Counted from the stretch's first letter, positions 10,999-19,170 are shown. The stretch: 64,000 nt of DNA from Nocardioides sp. J54 (GCF_000519005.1 NZ_JAER01000022.1:1-64000); one strand, 5' to 3'. Made by a program: numbers and translations. Notes: generated by a model from the sequence alone, not told the origin.

Positions 10999-11495
10999 CG
11001 GTGCTCCGATCCGTGGGCCTGGTCGTGCCGGTCGTGCTGGTCGTGCTGGTCGTGCTGGTCGTGGTGGGCGTGGTGCAGGGCGTGCCCGCGGCCGCGGTCG
11101 ATGAGGAAGCGGTTGACCGGGAACGCGGCGACGAACGCGGCGGCGAGCGCGACGATCATCGCCAGCCAGAAGACGGGGTCGACCAGGCCGGAGTCCATCG
11201 CGCCCGGGACGGCCGCCATGACCGCGTTGTCGACGACCTCCATGACGACGATGGAGATCGTGTCAGCGGCGAGCACCAGGCGCAGCGCGCGGCCCGGGGA
11301 CATGCCGGCACCGACGAGCGGCAGCGACGAGAGCAGGTAGCCGAAGGCGAAGGCGAGGCCGACCGCGAGCGCGATGGTCTGGCCGGTGGACAGGCCGAGC
11401 GCCGTCCCGATCATCAGGCCGGCGACCTCACCGATCGCACAACCGGTCAGGCAGTGCAGGGTCGCGCTGACAGCGATGGCGTTGCGAGGGTCCAT
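10995..11495 (-). CDS. DUF4396 membrane protein with His-rich C-terminal tail
   Basis: 166 residues with about four hydrophobic segments (HCLTGCAIGEVAGLMIGTAL, LAVGLAFAFGYLLSSLPLVG, VFWLAMIVALAAAFVAAFPV). The HCxxGCAIGE motif is characteristic of DUF4396. After residue 135 a tail of about 30 residues is dominated by repeated HDQ/HDR units, a likely metal-binding sink on one side of the membrane. A CsoR-like palindrome (11511-11523) stands 16 bases upstream of this start. A longer start (ATG 11510) lies at the operator edge. Metal transport or sensing, possibly copper, is inferred, not shown. Confidence 0.8.
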   Translation of the reverse strand: MDPRNAIAVSATLHCLTGCAIGEVAGLMIGTALGLSTGQTIALAVGLAFAFGYLLSSLPLVGAGMSPGRALRLVLAADTISIVVMEVVDNAVMAAVPGAMDSGLVDPVFWLAMIVALAAAFVAAFPVNRFLIDRGRGHALHHAHHDQHDQHDQHDRHDQAHGSEHR

Positions 11496-11510
11496 GATCG
11501 GCCAACACAT

Positions 11511-11523
11511 ACCCCCTCGGGGT
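11511..11523. promoter_or_regulatory. CsoR/CstR-like operator ACCCCCTCGGGGT
   Basis: ACCCC and GGGGT flank a 3-base centre, within ATACCCCCTCGGGGTTTGT. This resembles the G-tract palindromes bound by CsoR-family repressors (copper or persulfide sensors). It lies directly upstream of the DUF4396 gene with its His-rich tail. No csoR gene is in the window. Confidence 0.5.
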
Positions 11524-11572
11524 TTGTTCCGGCTCGTCCGGCGCGCGGCGCGGGCGCTAGGCTCGCCCGCAG

Positions 11573-11646
11573 GCCTCCGTAGCTCAACTGGATAGAGCAG
11601 GGAGCTTCTACCTCTCAGGTTGCGGGTTCGACTCCTGCCGGGGGCG
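11573..11646 (+). tRNA. tRNA-Arg (anticodon TCT)
   Basis: A full cloverleaf can be drawn: acceptor GCCTCCG with CGGGGGC, D-stem GCTC/GAGC, anticodon stem GGGAG/CTCTC with loop CTTCTAC, and T-arm GCGGG-TTCGACT-CCTGC. The anticodon TCT reads AGA, a rare codon in this GC-rich genome. CCA is not encoded. Confidence 0.95.
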
Positions 11647-11711
11647 CCGTCCGACCGGGCGGGCGAGGGCGACGCACTGCCCTCCCCGCGCGGTCACCGG
11701 ACGCCGGGCCG

Positions 11712-12560
11712 TCAGGCCCCGGGAACGACGAGGGCCGCTCGGATGTCCGGCACGGTGCGACCGTGGGCGAAGCGCAGCGCCTCGACCGCCCACCCGTCCT
11801 GGACCTGGACGGTCACCGCGCCGGTCATCACCCAGCGACCTGCCTGCAGCGCCAGGCCCGGAAGTGGGACCGGCTCGTGCTCGGGGTACGGCGCCAGCCC
11901 CTGCCCGACCCGGCCCCGGGCGCCGAGGGCGGCGACCAGCCATCCCTCCACGACCTTCACCGGACGCGCGGACAAGGTGGCCCCGGCACGTCCGGGCGCG
12001 AAGACCTGGGCCATCGTGTCGGCGCGGACCACCCGCCACCGCTCCCCACCGCACTCGAACCAGCACGCCCGGTCGGCGTGCAGGTCGACGACGGCGCCGA
12101 ACGCCGCCAGCGCAGCGACGCACTCCGGCCCGAGCAGCCGCTCCGGGAGCTCGCGCTCGCGGCGCCGCAGCTCCTCCTCGTGGCGCGCGGCGGCGATCGG
12201 TGTGTACTCCTCGACGAGGTCGCGCCGCCGGGCCCGGGCCCCCGCGGCGAGCCGGTCGAACAGCCAGCTCGGGTCGACCTGCAGGAAGTAGGAGAAGTGG
12301 ACGTCCAGCTCCCCGGGCCCGACCGGGCGGTCGGGGACCAGCAGCCGCACACCGTGGTCGGTCGACCACACCCCGGCCACCTCGCCGTCGACGCGGACCA
12401 CCCACGACCAGCCCGGCGCCCGGACCTCGGGGCGGACGGCCGCCAGCACGACGCCCAGCGGCTGCCCGGCCGGCAGGTCGACGACCCGTGCGTGCGACAC
12501 GACGTCGTCCCCGGCCGCGACGCTGTCGCGATCCACCCGCACCCGCACCTGCTCGTCCAC
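11712..12560 (-). CDS. Hypothetical protein, 282 residues
   Basis: No family recognised. It has a GTG start and no signal peptide or membrane segment. Sequence character is mixed alpha/beta: an N-terminal beta-rich part (VRVRVDRDSVAAGDDVVSHA), an Arg/Glu-rich helical middle (LVEEYTPIAAARHEEELRRR) and a C-terminal part ending VVPGA. Codon usage and third-position GC match neighbours, so it is a genuine gene. It stands alone between tRNA-Arg and the plus-strand gene at 12630. Confidence 0.75.
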   Translation of the reverse strand: MDEQVRVRVDRDSVAAGDDVVSHARVVDLPAGQPLGVVLAAVRPEVRAPGWSWVVRVDGEVAGVWSTDHGVRLLVPDRPVGPGELDVHFSYFLQVDPSWLFDRLAAGARARRRDLVEEYTPIAAARHEEELRRRERELPERLLGPECVAALAAFGAVVDLHADRACWFECGGERWRVVRADTMAQVFAPGRAGATLSARPVKVVEGWLVAALGARGRVGQGLAPYPEHEPVPLPGLALQAGRWVMTGAVTVQVQDGWAVEALRFAHGRTVPDIRAALVVPGA

Positions 12561-12629
12561 GCCGCGAGCCTAGGACGCCGGCCGGAGGCGGGACCTCATG
12601 CCACGACGAGGGAGGGGTACCGCACGGTG

Positions 12630-13289
12630 ATGCCCCACCCCGTGATCACGACCGCTGCCGACCTCGCCGGCCGGGCCCTCTCGGCCGCCACCTCCGGGAT
12701 CGCCGCCCTGCGCCCGGCGGAGAAACCGCTCCACCCCGAGGGCCGGACCTGGGCCGGCCTGATCAGCCGCACCGGCTCCCCCGAGCCGGTCGGCGTCCCC
12801 TGGATCGACACCGCGGGCGAGGACGAGGTGCTGGTGCGCACCTCCCGGGCGATCGGCCTGCCCGGTCCGGTCCCGGACATCCTCGGCCTCGCCGTGCGCC
12901 TGCCCCTGGGCAACGACCGGTACGCCGACCTGCTGCTCGCCAACACCGGCTGGTCGCCCGTGGCGCGCCACCTGCTCGTCCCGGCCTTCCGCAAGGGCCA
13001 GCCGCTGACCACCCTGCTGCCGTACCGGACCGAGGCCGGGCCGGTGGTGCTCGGCGCCCGTGGCACCGAGGAGCACCGCTACGAGCTGTCCTGGGCGCCG
13101 GTCGGCGGGGCCTGGCGCCACCTCGGGGTGCTCACCCTCCAGCTGCCCCTGCCCGACGACGCCGAGGCGTCCTTCGACCCGATCGTGAACACGATGCCGG
13201 GACTCGAGCAGTACCCCTGGGTGGAGCAGCTCCGCGAGCGCTCCTACGCCACCGCCCGGCGCCTGCGCGGGGAGCGGACCGCCCGCTGA
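12630..13289 (+). CDS. Hypothetical protein, 219 residues
   Basis: Begins MPHPVITTAADLAGRAL; GTG at 12627 is an alternative one codon earlier. Features are RAIGLPGPVPDILGLAVRLPL, DLLLANTGWSPVARHLLVPA and LPYRTEAGPVVLGARG. This pattern of substrate-binding-like beta strands is familiar from conserved actinobacterial proteins of unknown role, and some features recall the small catalase-related fold. I do not assign a function. A hairpin terminator lies downstream at 13492-13523. Confidence 0.75.
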   Translation: MPHPVITTAADLAGRALSAATSGIAALRPAEKPLHPEGRTWAGLISRTGSPEPVGVPWIDTAGEDEVLVRTSRAIGLPGPVPDILGLAVRLPLGNDRYADLLLANTGWSPVARHLLVPAFRKGQPLTTLLPYRTEAGPVVLGARGTEEHRYELSWAPVGGAWRHLGVLTLQLPLPDDAEASFDPIVNTMPGLEQYPWVEQLRERSYATARRLRGERTAR

Positions 13290-13491
13290 CGCCGGTCTCG
13301 GAAGCTGGCCCCCACGACCACCTTCCGGCCCACTGCCTGGCTTGTGTGCCGTCGTGTCCCCCGACGGCGGTCGGCGCCGAACCGGGCGGTCCCCCACGCA
13401 CAGTCTCGCCTGTCCGGAGGCGTCGTCGGCGCCCCTCCGGCAACCCCGAACAACTCCGAACACGCAGGTCAGCGCGGGGACGCCGGGGCCT

Positions 13492-13523
13492 ACCCCCTTC
13501 CGGATGCCTCCGGACGAGGGGGT
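13492..13523. terminator. Bidirectional hairpin between convergent genes
   Basis: ACCCCC...GGGGGT forms the outer stem and TTCCGG...CCGGA the inner stem. It sits at the stop codon of the minus-strand HTH-membrane gene and downstream of the plus-strand gene ending at 13289, so it can serve both. The remaining bases 13290-13491 show no gene. Confidence 0.55.
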
Positions 13524-14614
13524 CAGGCCAGCAGGCCGTCGGCCCGCACGGGTGGTCGGTCCTCCGCCCGCCGGCGCACCGCGTCGAGGGCGGCCAGGGC
13601 GACGAAGCCGCTGATCAGCTTGTCGGCCAGGGAGGTCAGCAGGTTGGCCGAGGTCACCGCCAGCAGCAGGCTGTGGCTGAGGTCGAAGAAGGTCGCCGTG
13701 ATCGTGTCGGCGCCGTGCCCGGTCGAGCCGCCGTAGAGCACGTGCAGGATCGGGACGGCCACCGCCGAGCAGGCGAGGGCCACGACCATGCTGAGCAGCA
13801 GGAAGCGTCCGATGGTGCGCCCCATGTCGAAGCGCCGCAGCCCGTAGCCCCAGATGAGCGCGCCGGTGACGTTGACCAGCGCGAACGGGATCGAGTCGGC
13901 GCCGCTGATCGGGACTCCCGCCACGTTCGTGGTCGCGCCGACCAGGGCGCCCCACCACGGCCCGAGGACCACCGCGGCGACCGCGGTGCCGATCATGTCG
14001 AGGTAGAGCGGCAGGTTCAGCAGGTCGACCAGCGAGCGGCCGAGCAGGTTCGCCAGCACGCAGCCGACGCCGACCAGCAGCCCGCGACGCGCGGTCAGCG
14101 GCGGGGGCAGCGGCACAGCCGGGACACGGGCCGCGGCCTCCGGCGCCGAGCGGGCAGGCGACGGGCCCTCCCCCGCAGCCGGGCCCTCCCCCGCAGCCGG
14201 GCCCTCCCCCGCAGCCGGGCCCTCCCCCGCAGCCGGGCCCTCCCCCGCGGCCGGGGCGTCGGCCACCGGGGCCCCGGTCCCGGGGCGCGTGGCGGGCAGT
14301 GCTGCGGTCGCGGCCGCGAGGGCGGCGCGGCACTCGGCGTCCCAGCGGGCGACCTCGTCCTCGTCGACACCCAGGGCCCGCACGATGTCGACCACCAGCT
14401 CGACGTCGATGCGTCGGCGACCGGTGCGGAAGGCGTCGTAGACGGTCGTCCGGCCGGGGCGCCCTGCGGCTCCCCGCGCCTCGCGGACCCGGGCGACGCC
14501 CAGCGCGATCTCGGCGTACGACGGGCTGCCGGCTGCCACGCGCAGGGCGCGCAGGTCGTCGGCGAGGTCGTCCAGGGAGCGTGCGCCTGCGGCCTCCTCG
14601 GCTGCCTCGGCCAT
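13523..14614 (-). CDS. Fusion of an HTH DNA-binding domain with an ECF S-component-like membrane domain
   Basis: 363 residues. Residues about 13-100 form a helix-turn-helix domain of the actinobacterial XRE-like type (LADDLRALRVAAGSPSYAEI, GRTTVYDAFRTGRRRID). Residues 121-151 are five copies of PAAGEG, a flexible linker. From about 175 on there are five or six membrane segments, including LPLYLDMIGTAVAAVVLGPW and ALVGATTN, which resemble substrate-binding S-components of ECF vitamin transporters. ATG 14614 follows GGAGG at good spacing. A membrane-tethered regulator that senses a ligand through the S-like domain is inferred. I cannot name the substrate. Confidence 0.8.
   Translation of the reverse strand: MAEAAEEAAGARSLDDLADDLRALRVAAGSPSYAEIALGVARVREARGAAGRPGRTTVYDAFRTGRRRIDVELVVDIVRALGVDEDEVARWDAECRAALAAATAALPATRPGTGAPVADAPAAGEGPAAGEGPAAGEGPAAGEGPAAGEGPSPARSAPEAAARVPAVPLPPPLTARRGLLVGVGCVLANLLGRSLVDLLNLPLYLDMIGTAVAAVVLGPWWGALVGATTNVAGVPISGADSIPFALVNVTGALIWGYGLRRFDMGRTIGRFLLLSMVVALACSAVAVPILHVLYGGSTGHGADTITATFFDLSHSLLLAVTSANLLTSLADKLISGFVALAALDAVRRRAEDRPPVRADGLLA
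14163..14252. repeat. 18-bp tandem repeat x5 encoding the PAAGEG linker
   Basis: Five consecutive 18-base units starting GGGCCCTCCCCCGCAGCC, the last with one base change. They are in frame and encode the linker of the HTH/membrane fusion. Near identity at DNA level suggests recent expansion by slippage and probable copy-number variation between strains. Confidence 0.9.
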
Positions 14615-14724
14615 CCCTGCCTCCTCACCAGTGCGTCCCACGCCTCGTCCTCCACGGTCACCATCGTCGTCGCCGGCCCGGACCTGACCCGTCGACGACC
14701 GGTGACCCATGATCCCCGGCTTTA

Positions 14725-14740
14725 CCGACACAAATGTCGG
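14725..14740. promoter_or_regulatory. Palindrome CCGACA-CAAA-TGTCGG, candidate operator
   Basis: Perfect 6-bp arms around a 4-base centre, 111 bases upstream of the HTH-membrane fusion gene. Its position and symmetry suit a homodimeric HTH regulator, so autoregulation by that protein is the simplest reading. Confidence 0.5.
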
Positions 14741-14873
14741 AGGGTCGTGGCGGCGAGACGGTCGGGTACCGGGAGGGCGGTCGGGACGGCGCGCCTCCGC
14801 CCGGAGGGCGGCCCGGCGTCGTACAAAGGTCGTGGCCCCGCGGGAGGTATGAGCCTCGCGGGGCTGACGCCTC

Positions 14874-16037
14874 TCAGCGGAAGGCCGACTCGCCCGTCAG
14901 GGCACGTCCGATGACCAGCTGGTGGACCTCGCTCGTGCCCTCGTAGGTGAGCACCGACTCGAGGTTGTTGGCGTGCCTCATGACCGGGTGCTCCAGGGTG
15001 ATCCCGGCAGCGCCGAGGATGGTGCGGCACTGCCGCGCGATCCCGAGCGCCTCGCGCACGTTGTTCAGCTTGCCGAGGCTGACCTGGTCGGGCTGCAGCT
15101 GCCCGGCGTCCTTGAGCCGGCCCAGGTGCAGCGCGAGCAGCATCCCCTTGCCGAGCTCGAGGGCCATGTCGGCGAGCTTCGCCTGGGTCAGCTGGTACGA
15201 CGCCAGCGGCTTGTCGAAGATCGCCCGCTCGCGGGCGTAGGAGATCGTCGCGTCGAGGCAGTCGCGGGCGGCGCCGAGCGCGCCGAAGACGATCCCGAAG
15301 CGCGCTTCGTCGAGGCAGGACAGCGGGCCGCGCAGGCCGCGCACGTCGGGGAAGGCCGCGGAGGCGGGCAGGCGCACCCCGTCAAGGACCAGCTCGCTGG
15401 TGACCGAGGCGCGCAGGGACAGCTTGCGCCGGATCTCCGGCGCGGAGAAGCCAGGGGCGTCCGTCGGCACCACGAAGCCGCAGATGCCCTCCTCGGTCCG
15501 GGCCCAGACCACGGCGACGTCGGCAACGGAGCCGTTGGTGATCCACATCTTGGCGCCGTGCAGCACCCAGTCGGCGCCGTCGCGCACGGCGCGGGTCCGC
15601 ATCCCGCCCGGGTCGGAGCCGAAGTCGGGCTCGGTGAGGCCGAAGCAGCCGATCGCCTCGCCGGTGGCCATCCGGGGCAGCCACTCCTCGCGCTGCTCCT
15701 CCGAGCCCCAGCGGCGGATCGCGAACATCGCCAGCGAGCCCTGCACGGAGACCAGCGAGCGCAGGCCTGAGTCGGCCGCCTCGAGCTCGAGGCAGGCCAG
15801 TCCGTAGGCGGTGGCGCTGGTGCCGGCGCAGCCGTAGCCCTCCAGGTGCATGCCGAGCAGGCCGAGCCGGCCCAGCTCGACGGCGAGCTCGCGAGCCGGG
15901 ATCCGGGCGTCGTCGTACCACTCGGCGAGGTGGGGCCGGGCCCTGTCGTCGACGAAGGCACGGACGGTGTCGCGGATCGCGCGCTCCTCGTCGCTCAGCA
16001 GGCCGTCGATCCCGAACAGCTCGAGCGGCGCCTGCAT
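14874..16037 (-). CDS. Acyl-CoA dehydrogenase, glutaryl-CoA dehydrogenase-like
   Basis: 387 residues, full length for the family. FAD-binding motifs include CFGLTEPDFGSDPGGMRTRA and WVLHGAKMWITNGSVADVAVV; the catalytic Glu is in the C-terminal YEGTSEVHQLVIGRALTG. The TEPDFGSDPGGM segment and overall layout are closest to glutaryl-CoA dehydrogenase, which dehydrogenates and decarboxylates glutaryl-CoA in lysine/tryptophan breakdown. No adjacent glutarate genes confirm this. It is the last gene of a minus-strand operon, two bases after the deaminase stop. Other short-chain acyl-CoA substrates are possible. Confidence 0.88.
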   Translation of the reverse strand: MQAPLELFGIDGLLSDEERAIRDTVRAFVDDRARPHLAEWYDDARIPARELAVELGRLGLLGMHLEGYGCAGTSATAYGLACLELEAADSGLRSLVSVQGSLAMFAIRRWGSEEQREEWLPRMATGEAIGCFGLTEPDFGSDPGGMRTRAVRDGADWVLHGAKMWITNGSVADVAVVWARTEEGICGFVVPTDAPGFSAPEIRRKLSLRASVTSELVLDGVRLPASAAFPDVRGLRGPLSCLDEARFGIVFGALGAARDCLDATISYARERAIFDKPLASYQLTQAKLADMALELGKGMLLALHLGRLKDAGQLQPDQVSLGKLNNVREALGIARQCRTILGAAGITLEHPVMRHANNLESVLTYEGTSEVHQLVIGRALTGESAFR

Positions 16038-16039
16038 GC

Positions 16040-17107
16040 TCAGCGCCCCTCGGCGACGTAGGCGTCGATCTCGCCGACCAGGCGCGCCTTGACGTCCTCC
16101 GGTGCGAAGGAGGCGCCGACGGCAGCGCGGGAGAGGTCGGCGAGGCCGGCCTCGTCGAGGCCGAGCAGGTCGGCGGCGATCTCGTACTCCCGGTTGAGGG
16201 TGGTGCCGAACATCGGCGGGTCGTCGGAGTTGATGGTGACCACGACCCCCGCCTCCACGAACGCCGGCAGCGGGTGCTCGTCCAGCGCGGCCACCGCCCG
16301 GGTCGCCACGTTGGACGACGGGCACACCTCGAGCGGGATCCGGTTCTCGGCGAGGTGGGCGAGCAGCGCCGGGTCCTCCGCGGCGGACGTGCCGTGCCCG
16401 ATCCGCTCCGCGCCCAGGTGGCGCAGCGAGGTCCAGATGGTCTCCGGGCCGGTGGTCTCCCCCGCGTGCGGGACCGAGTGCAGCCCGGCCGCCAGCGCCT
16501 GGGCGAAGTGCGGCACGAACTGCTCGCGCGGCACCCCGATCTCCGGCCCGCCGAGGCCGAAGGCGACCAGTCCGTCGGGCGCGTGCTCGAGGGCGAACCG
16601 CAGGGTCGCGTCGGCCGCCGGCACACCGGCCTCCCCCGGGACGTCGTAGATCCAGCGCAGCACCAGCCCGAAGTCACGCTCGGCGGCGACCCGCGCGTCC
16701 TCGATCGCCTCCGTGTACGCCTCGATCGGCATGCCCCGGTCCGGGTCGTCCGGCCAGACCGAGGTGTACGGCGTGCAGGTGAGCTCCGCGTAGCGCACGG
16801 ACTGGCCCTCGGCGAGCTCGCGACCGATCTCGTAGGTCAGGTAGCGCACGTCCTCCGGCGTCCGGACCAGGTCGACCACGGCGAGGTAGACCTCGATGAA
16901 GTGGGCGAAGTCGCGGAACGCGAAGAACTCGCGGAGCCGCTCCGGGTCCGAGGGCACCGTGCCGGGGTGGCGCGCGGCCAGCTCGGACACGATGCGCGGC
17001 GAGGCCGACCCGACGTGGTGGACGTGCAGCTCGGCCTTGGGCAGGCCGGCGACGAACCGACCCAGCGACGGGCTCGGCGAGGGGCTCAGCGAGGGGCTCG
17101 GCGGCAC
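16040..17107 (-). CDS. Adenosine/6-aminodeoxyfutalosine deaminase family protein
   Basis: 355 residues of the metal-dependent deaminase superfamily. Metal and catalytic motifs are AELHVHHVGSAS, SVPHAGETTGPE, ERIGHGTS and TINSDDPPMFGT. The diagnostic segment is FGLGGPEIG where true adenosine deaminases have GxGGDE, together with HVHHVGSASP. This matches, from memory, the Streptomyces coelicolor protein Sco5662, which deaminates 6-amino-6-deoxyfutalosine in the futalosine menaquinone route. The GTG start at 17107 is 4 bases beyond the dsbA stop; the N-terminus carries a Ser/Pro repeat (SPSLSPSPSPS). The exact substrate remains uncertain. Confidence 0.85.
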   Translation of the reverse strand: MPPSPSLSPSPSPSLGRFVAGLPKAELHVHHVGSASPRIVSELAARHPGTVPSDPERLREFFAFRDFAHFIEVYLAVVDLVRTPEDVRYLTYEIGRELAEGQSVRYAELTCTPYTSVWPDDPDRGMPIEAYTEAIEDARVAAERDFGLVLRWIYDVPGEAGVPAADATLRFALEHAPDGLVAFGLGGPEIGVPREQFVPHFAQALAAGLHSVPHAGETTGPETIWTSLRHLGAERIGHGTSAAEDPALLAHLAENRIPLEVCPSSNVATRAVAALDEHPLPAFVEAGVVVTINSDDPPMFGTTLNREYEIAADLLGLDEAGLADLSRAAVGASFAPEDVKARLVGEIDAYVAEGR

Positions 17108-17111
17108 GACG

Positions 17112-17858
17112 TCACTCAAGCGCGTCGATGAGGTTCTCCGCAAGGTCGTCGACGGTGCGCCCGTCGTCGAAGACCTTGCCGTCGAGCAGGATGGTCGGGG
17201 TGCTCGAGACACCGACGCGGCGCGCCTCCTCGGTGGCCTCGGTGACCCAGTCGCGGTTGGCGACGCTGCGGATCGCGTCACCGACGGCGGCCTCGTCGGC
17301 ACCGGCCTCGACGGCGTACTCGACGAGGTCGTCGTTGTCGACCGCGTCGGGGTTGCTCTCGGACGGCTGGTTGGCGAAGAGCAGGTCGTGGAACTTCTTC
17401 GCCGCCTCCGGGCCGGCCTCCTCGAGCACGATCGAGAAGGCGCTGGTCGCGCGGATCGGGTAGTCACCGATCTGGCTGAGCAGGTCGAACGGGCGGTACT
17501 CCACGCGGACCTTGCCGTCGGCGGCGAGCCGGGCGAGGTCGTCGCGGGTCTCCTCCTCGAGGTCACCACAGAACGGGCAGAGGAAGTCCTCGTAGATGAT
17601 CACCTCGTGCGGCGCGTCCTCCGGGCCGATCGAGACGCCGTACGCCGCGGCGGTGGCCACGGCCTCCTCGAGCGCCTTCTGGTCCTTGTCCCGCTTCCAC
17701 ACCGAGTAGCCGACCGAGCCGCCGACGATCAGCACGATCGCGAGCACGACGCCACCGACGGTCAGCATCCGGCGCCGCGCCTCCCGCTTGGCCTGGGCGG
17801 CCCGCTCGGCGGCCGCCTTCTGCGCCCGCGCGTTCGCCTTCGACGACTTCGACGACAT
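17112..17858 (-). CDS. Membrane-anchored DsbA-like thiol oxidoreductase
   Basis: 248 residues. A Lys/Arg-rich cytosolic N-terminus precedes a single membrane segment at about 31-53, then an extracytoplasmic thioredoxin fold with the CPFC redox centre (Cys94 and Cys97) and the cis-Pro segment VSSTPTILLDGKVF. It forms or isomerises disulfides in exported proteins. The ATG overlaps the stop of the upstream MauE/DoxX gene by one base. Such DsbA-MauE pairs suggest that the membrane protein re-oxidises this one. Confidence 0.92.
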   Translation of the reverse strand: MSSKSSKANARAQKAAAERAAQAKREARRRMLTVGGVVLAIVLIVGGSVGYSVWKRDKDQKALEEAVATAAAYGVSIGPEDAPHEVIIYEDFLCPFCGDLEEETRDDLARLAADGKVRVEYRPFDLLSQIGDYPIRATSAFSIVLEEAGPEAAKKFHDLLFANQPSESNPDAVDNDDLVEYAVEAGADEAAVGDAIRSVANRDWVTEATEEARRVGVSSTPTILLDGKVFDDGRTVDDLAENLIDALE

Positions 17859-18355
17859 CAGTCCACTTCTCCTTCAGCAGCGCCGCTGGCGGCGCGGTTC
17901 TCGAACAGTACGGAATCCAGGGCGAGCCGCGTGCGTGGCAGCCACACGACGAGAAGGGACGCGGCCAGCAGCGCGACGTCCCGGGCGATCTCCCACGGGT
18001 AGGCCGAGGAGGCACCGGGGTCGGCCCCGCCACCGCCGAAGCACCCGCAGTCGATCTCGATCCCGCGCGCCCACACCGACGCGATGCCGATGATGAACGC
18101 GACGAACAGCAGCGCCGACAGCACGCCGGCGCCACGGGTGAGCACGCCGAGGACCAGCGCCAGGCCGATGGCGACCTCGATGCCGGGCAGGGCGAGGCCG
18201 ACCACCTCGGCGACCGAGGACGGCAGCAGCTGGTAGGCACGGACCGCGTTGACGCTCGCGTCGGGCTCGGTGATCTTGAGGCCGCCCGCGACGAGCCAGA
18301 CCCCTCCCGTCACCAGCCGGGCGAGCAGGCCCACCCAGGCCAGTGTTCCGTTCAC
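17858..18355 (-). CDS. MauE/DoxX-family redox-associated membrane protein
   Basis: 165 residues with four to five membrane segments and a DCGCFGG motif (Cys103, Cys105), the hallmark of MauE-like proteins that exchange electrons with thioredoxin-fold partners. GTG start. It heads the operon MauE, DsbA, deaminase, acyl-CoA dehydrogenase, with one-base overlap to dsbA. Its likely job is reoxidation of the DsbA-like partner. The remaining two genes seem functionally unrelated, so only the first pair forms an obvious module. Confidence 0.87.
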   Translation of the reverse strand: MNGTLAWVGLLARLVTGGVWLVAGGLKITEPDASVNAVRAYQLLPSSVAEVVGLALPGIEVAIGLALVLGVLTRGAGVLSALLFVAFIIGIASVWARGIEIDCGCFGGGGADPGASSAYPWEIARDVALLAASLLVVWLPRTRLALDSVLFENRAASGAAEGEVD

Positions 18356-18425
18356 GGCGCCGAGGCTAACCGGCTCCGCTGAGCGGCTCCTGAGAGCACC
18401 CCGCCCCGGTGACGGCCGTCAGGCG

Positions 18426-18431
18426 TAGGGT
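18426..18431 (+). promoter_or_regulatory. -10 element TAGGGT of the orn leaderless promoter
   Basis: TAGGGT ends 8 bases before the GTG start of orn, so the transcript probably begins at the start codon. No ribosome-binding site precedes the gene. Confidence 0.55.
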
Positions 18432-18439
18432 GCAGCATC

Positions 18440-19123
18440 GTGAACGAACGACTGGTCTGGATCGACTGCGAGATGACGGGGCTCGACCTCCGCAACGACG
18501 CCCTCATCGAGATCGCAGCCCTGGTGACCGACTTCGACCTCAACGTGCTCGGCGAGGGTGTCGACGTCATCATCAAGCCGCCCGCCGAGGCGCTGGACCA
18601 GATGATCGAGTTCGTGCGGACCATGCACGAGACCTCCGGCCTGATCACCGAGCTGGAGAACGGCGTCACCCTGCGCGAGGCCGAGGAACAGGTCATGGCC
18701 TACCTGCGCGAGCACTGCGCCCCGGACAGCCGGCCCGCGCTCGCGGGCAACTCGGTCGCCACCGATCGCGGCTTCGTCGCCCGTGACATGCCCGAGCTCG
18801 ACGGCTTCCTGCACTACCGGATCGTCGACGTCTCCTCGATCAAGGAGCTGTCGAAGCGCTGGTTCCCGCGGGCCTACTTCAACGCCCCGACCAAGCGCGG
18901 CAACCACCGGGCCCTGGCCGACATCCAGGAGAGCATCGAGGAGCTGCGCTACTACCGCGACACCGTCTTCGTGGCGCCGCCCGGCCCGGACACCGACACC
19001 GCACGCGAGGTCGCGACGCGCCACGGCGGCGCACTCACCGGCCTCGGGCTGGCCCCGGCCGAGGACGCAGCCGAGGATCCGGCCACCGGCGGCGACGCCG
19101 CTGGTACGGGTACCGATTCCTGA
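18440..19123 (+). CDS. orn: Oligoribonuclease
   Basis: 227 residues. A 3'-5' exonuclease that degrades 2-5-mer RNAs and pGpG. DEDDh motifs are visible: WIDCEMTGLD (Asp9, Glu11), the Asp in AGNSVATDRGF, and GNHRALADIQES with the catalytic His and Asp. The last ~27 residues after LTGLGL are an Ala/Asp/Gly-rich acidic extension not needed for the fold. The GTG start is supported by a leaderless -10 element and by the standard N-terminus ERLVWIDCEMTG. tRNA-His follows. Confidence 0.96.
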   Translation: MNERLVWIDCEMTGLDLRNDALIEIAALVTDFDLNVLGEGVDVIIKPPAEALDQMIEFVRTMHETSGLITELENGVTLREAEEQVMAYLREHCAPDSRPALAGNSVATDRGFVARDMPELDGFLHYRIVDVSSIKELSKRWFPRAYFNAPTKRGNHRALADIQESIEELRYYRDTVFVAPPGPDTDTAREVATRHGGALTGLGLAPAEDAAEDPATGGDAAGTGTDS

Positions 19124-19170
19124 TTCCGGGCGGCTTGCGTCTACACTCATCTCCGGCCCTCGGGCCACAT

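Noticed and set aside
13290..13491. Small protein gene in the gap after the 12630 gene
   Set aside because: Frames are short, without ribosome-binding sites or recognisable composition; a terminator hairpin accounts for the end of the gap.
12570..14333. 587-codon minus-strand frame
   Set aside because: It runs antisense to the 12630 gene and out of frame with the HTH-membrane gene; composition is low-complexity.
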